Positions 63,574 to 64,000 of a DNA stretch of 64,000 nucleotides are shown here, piece after piece (positions within the stretch are counted from its first letter, which is position 1; every line of letters begins with the position of its first letter). The stretch lies in the NCBI RefSeq assembly GCF_002220365.1, contig NZ_MTHB01000046.1:62001-126000 (forward strand), read 5' to 3'. The notes under the pieces were generated by a model. The model saw nothing but the letters and a program-made list of their open reading frames with translations, was not told where the DNA came from and made no database searches. Position numbers and translations under genes: made by a program. Source of the stretch: Caballeronia sordidicola. Its GTDB lineage: Bacteria > Pseudomonadota > Gammaproteobacteria > Burkholderiales > Burkholderiaceae.

Positions 63574-63621
63574 ATTGCGTACTTCATTGCGGAATTCATT
63601 GCGGAATTCATTGCGGAATTC
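63574..63621. repeat. 12-bp tandem repeat (ATTGCGGAATTC)n
   Basis: Three exact copies of ATTGCGGAATTC (63586-63621) preceded by a diverged copy ATTGCGTACTTC (63574-63585). Each contains an EcoRI-like GAATTC palindrome. It lies just beyond the stop of the small secreted-protein gene (63631). Confidence 0.9.
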
Positions 63622-63630
63622 CCGCCGTTT

Positions 63631-63900
63631 TCATAGATCGTGGCGCAAGCGCGCGTAATCCTGAACGCGCTTGGCGGCACTCGTGTCGCCTGGCATGTCG
63701 ACGGGCGAGAAGATCCGCCTATCGACGGCTTGTGCCGGCACTGCGGAAAAGATACGGCGATCCGCCTTGAAAGTGAGCGGCGCGTTGGAGTAAATGCGGG
63801 GATCGACGGACGTTGCCGCGCTGCTCGGCGAGACCTGCGACAAACTGCCAAACACAATCAGGCCGGCGGCGAAGAAAACTGAACGGAGGTGCAAAGACAT
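63631..63900 (-). CDS. Small secreted protein with DPRIYS/DRRIFS repeats
   Basis: 89 residues. Signal peptide about 1-28 (MSLHLRSVFFAAGLIVFGSLSQVS). The mature part repeats a motif three times: DPRIYSNAPLTF, DRRIFSAVPAQ and DRRIFSPVDMP. No family recognised. ATG at 63900 chosen; the frame opens at 63939 with TTG. No good RBS is seen, so the start is uncertain. Confidence 0.65.
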   Translation of the reverse strand: MSLHLRSVFFAAGLIVFGSLSQVSPSSAATSVDPRIYSNAPLTFKADRRIFSAVPAQAVDRRIFSPVDMPGDTSAAKRVQDYARLRHDL

Positions 63901-64000
63901 GAGAAGGATTCGCCGCAAAAAATGCCTGCGCGCGAACAACCATTGAACCGCGTACTCGTGACAGGCGTGAACCAGATGTGGAACTCGCGCGCGCCAAATA

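Overview
The window reads as a piece of a Burkholderiaceae chromosome, most likely Paraburkholderia or Caballeronia. The DNA is GC-rich with long antisense shadow ORFs, and several small families typical of Burkholderia sensu lato are present (DUF3331, DUF4148, DUF2968, RcnB-like, an extra Hfq paralog). I saw no rRNA, tRNA, CRISPR array or intact transposase. Genus and family calls rest on recognising sequence by eye, with no database search.

Layout. 1-5.1 kb: an ABC uptake system (permease cut by the left edge, binding protein), a divergent DeoR regulator and a Na/Pi-cotransporter-like protein. 5.3-8.8 kb: a HAD phosphatase, then a tight nucleoside salvage operon (NupC-type transporter, cytidine deaminase, nucleoside hydrolase). 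8.8-19.6 kb: housekeeping and envelope genes, including a frameshifted diacylglycerol-kinase-like gene coupled to a metallophosphoesterase, a CBS-pair protein, CheV, an orphan receiver, a TetR regulator with a double palindromic operator, and several small secreted proteins. 19.7-31.3 kb: a YadGH-like ABC exporter with a cupin, transporters, NhaR, a second CBS-pair protein and another phosphoesterase.

31.4-37.8 kb: a minus-strand catabolic cluster (LysR, CitE-type lyase, MaoC hydratase, CoA-transferase, PoxB, nitroreductase). The lyase/hydratase/CoA-transferase trio resembles itaconate-type C5-dicarboxylate degradation. 38-44 kb: periplasmic and small proteins, a protein with an in-frame 9-bp minisatellite, an Hfq paralog, TetR and a flavin monooxygenase. 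44.2-49.3 kb: an IclR-headed catabolic operon (cyclase, SDR, short-chain fatty acid transporter AtoE, muconolactone-isomerase-like protein, YciI) that contains the deletion remnant of a 3-hydroxyacyl-CoA dehydrogenase. 49.5-55.2 kb: possible IS-end repeats, acyl-CoA dehydrogenase, AraC regulator and a hipBA toxin-antitoxin pair with palindromic operators over its promoter. 55.3-64 kb: KgtP, a DUF2891 protein, YnfA, a hydrolase whose upstream region holds an 11-unit TCGG repeat, a secreted nuclease with a small partner gene and Ogt, an OmpA-like lipoprotein gene broken by an amber codon, and a DUF2968 protein.

The most interesting signals are the TCGG tract between two divergent genes, the nuclease plus small partner, the DAG-kinase frameshift and OmpA amber codon, the third-type Hfq, the 40-bp palindrome near 24.45 kb, the hipBA control region, and the IclR operon of unassigned pathway.
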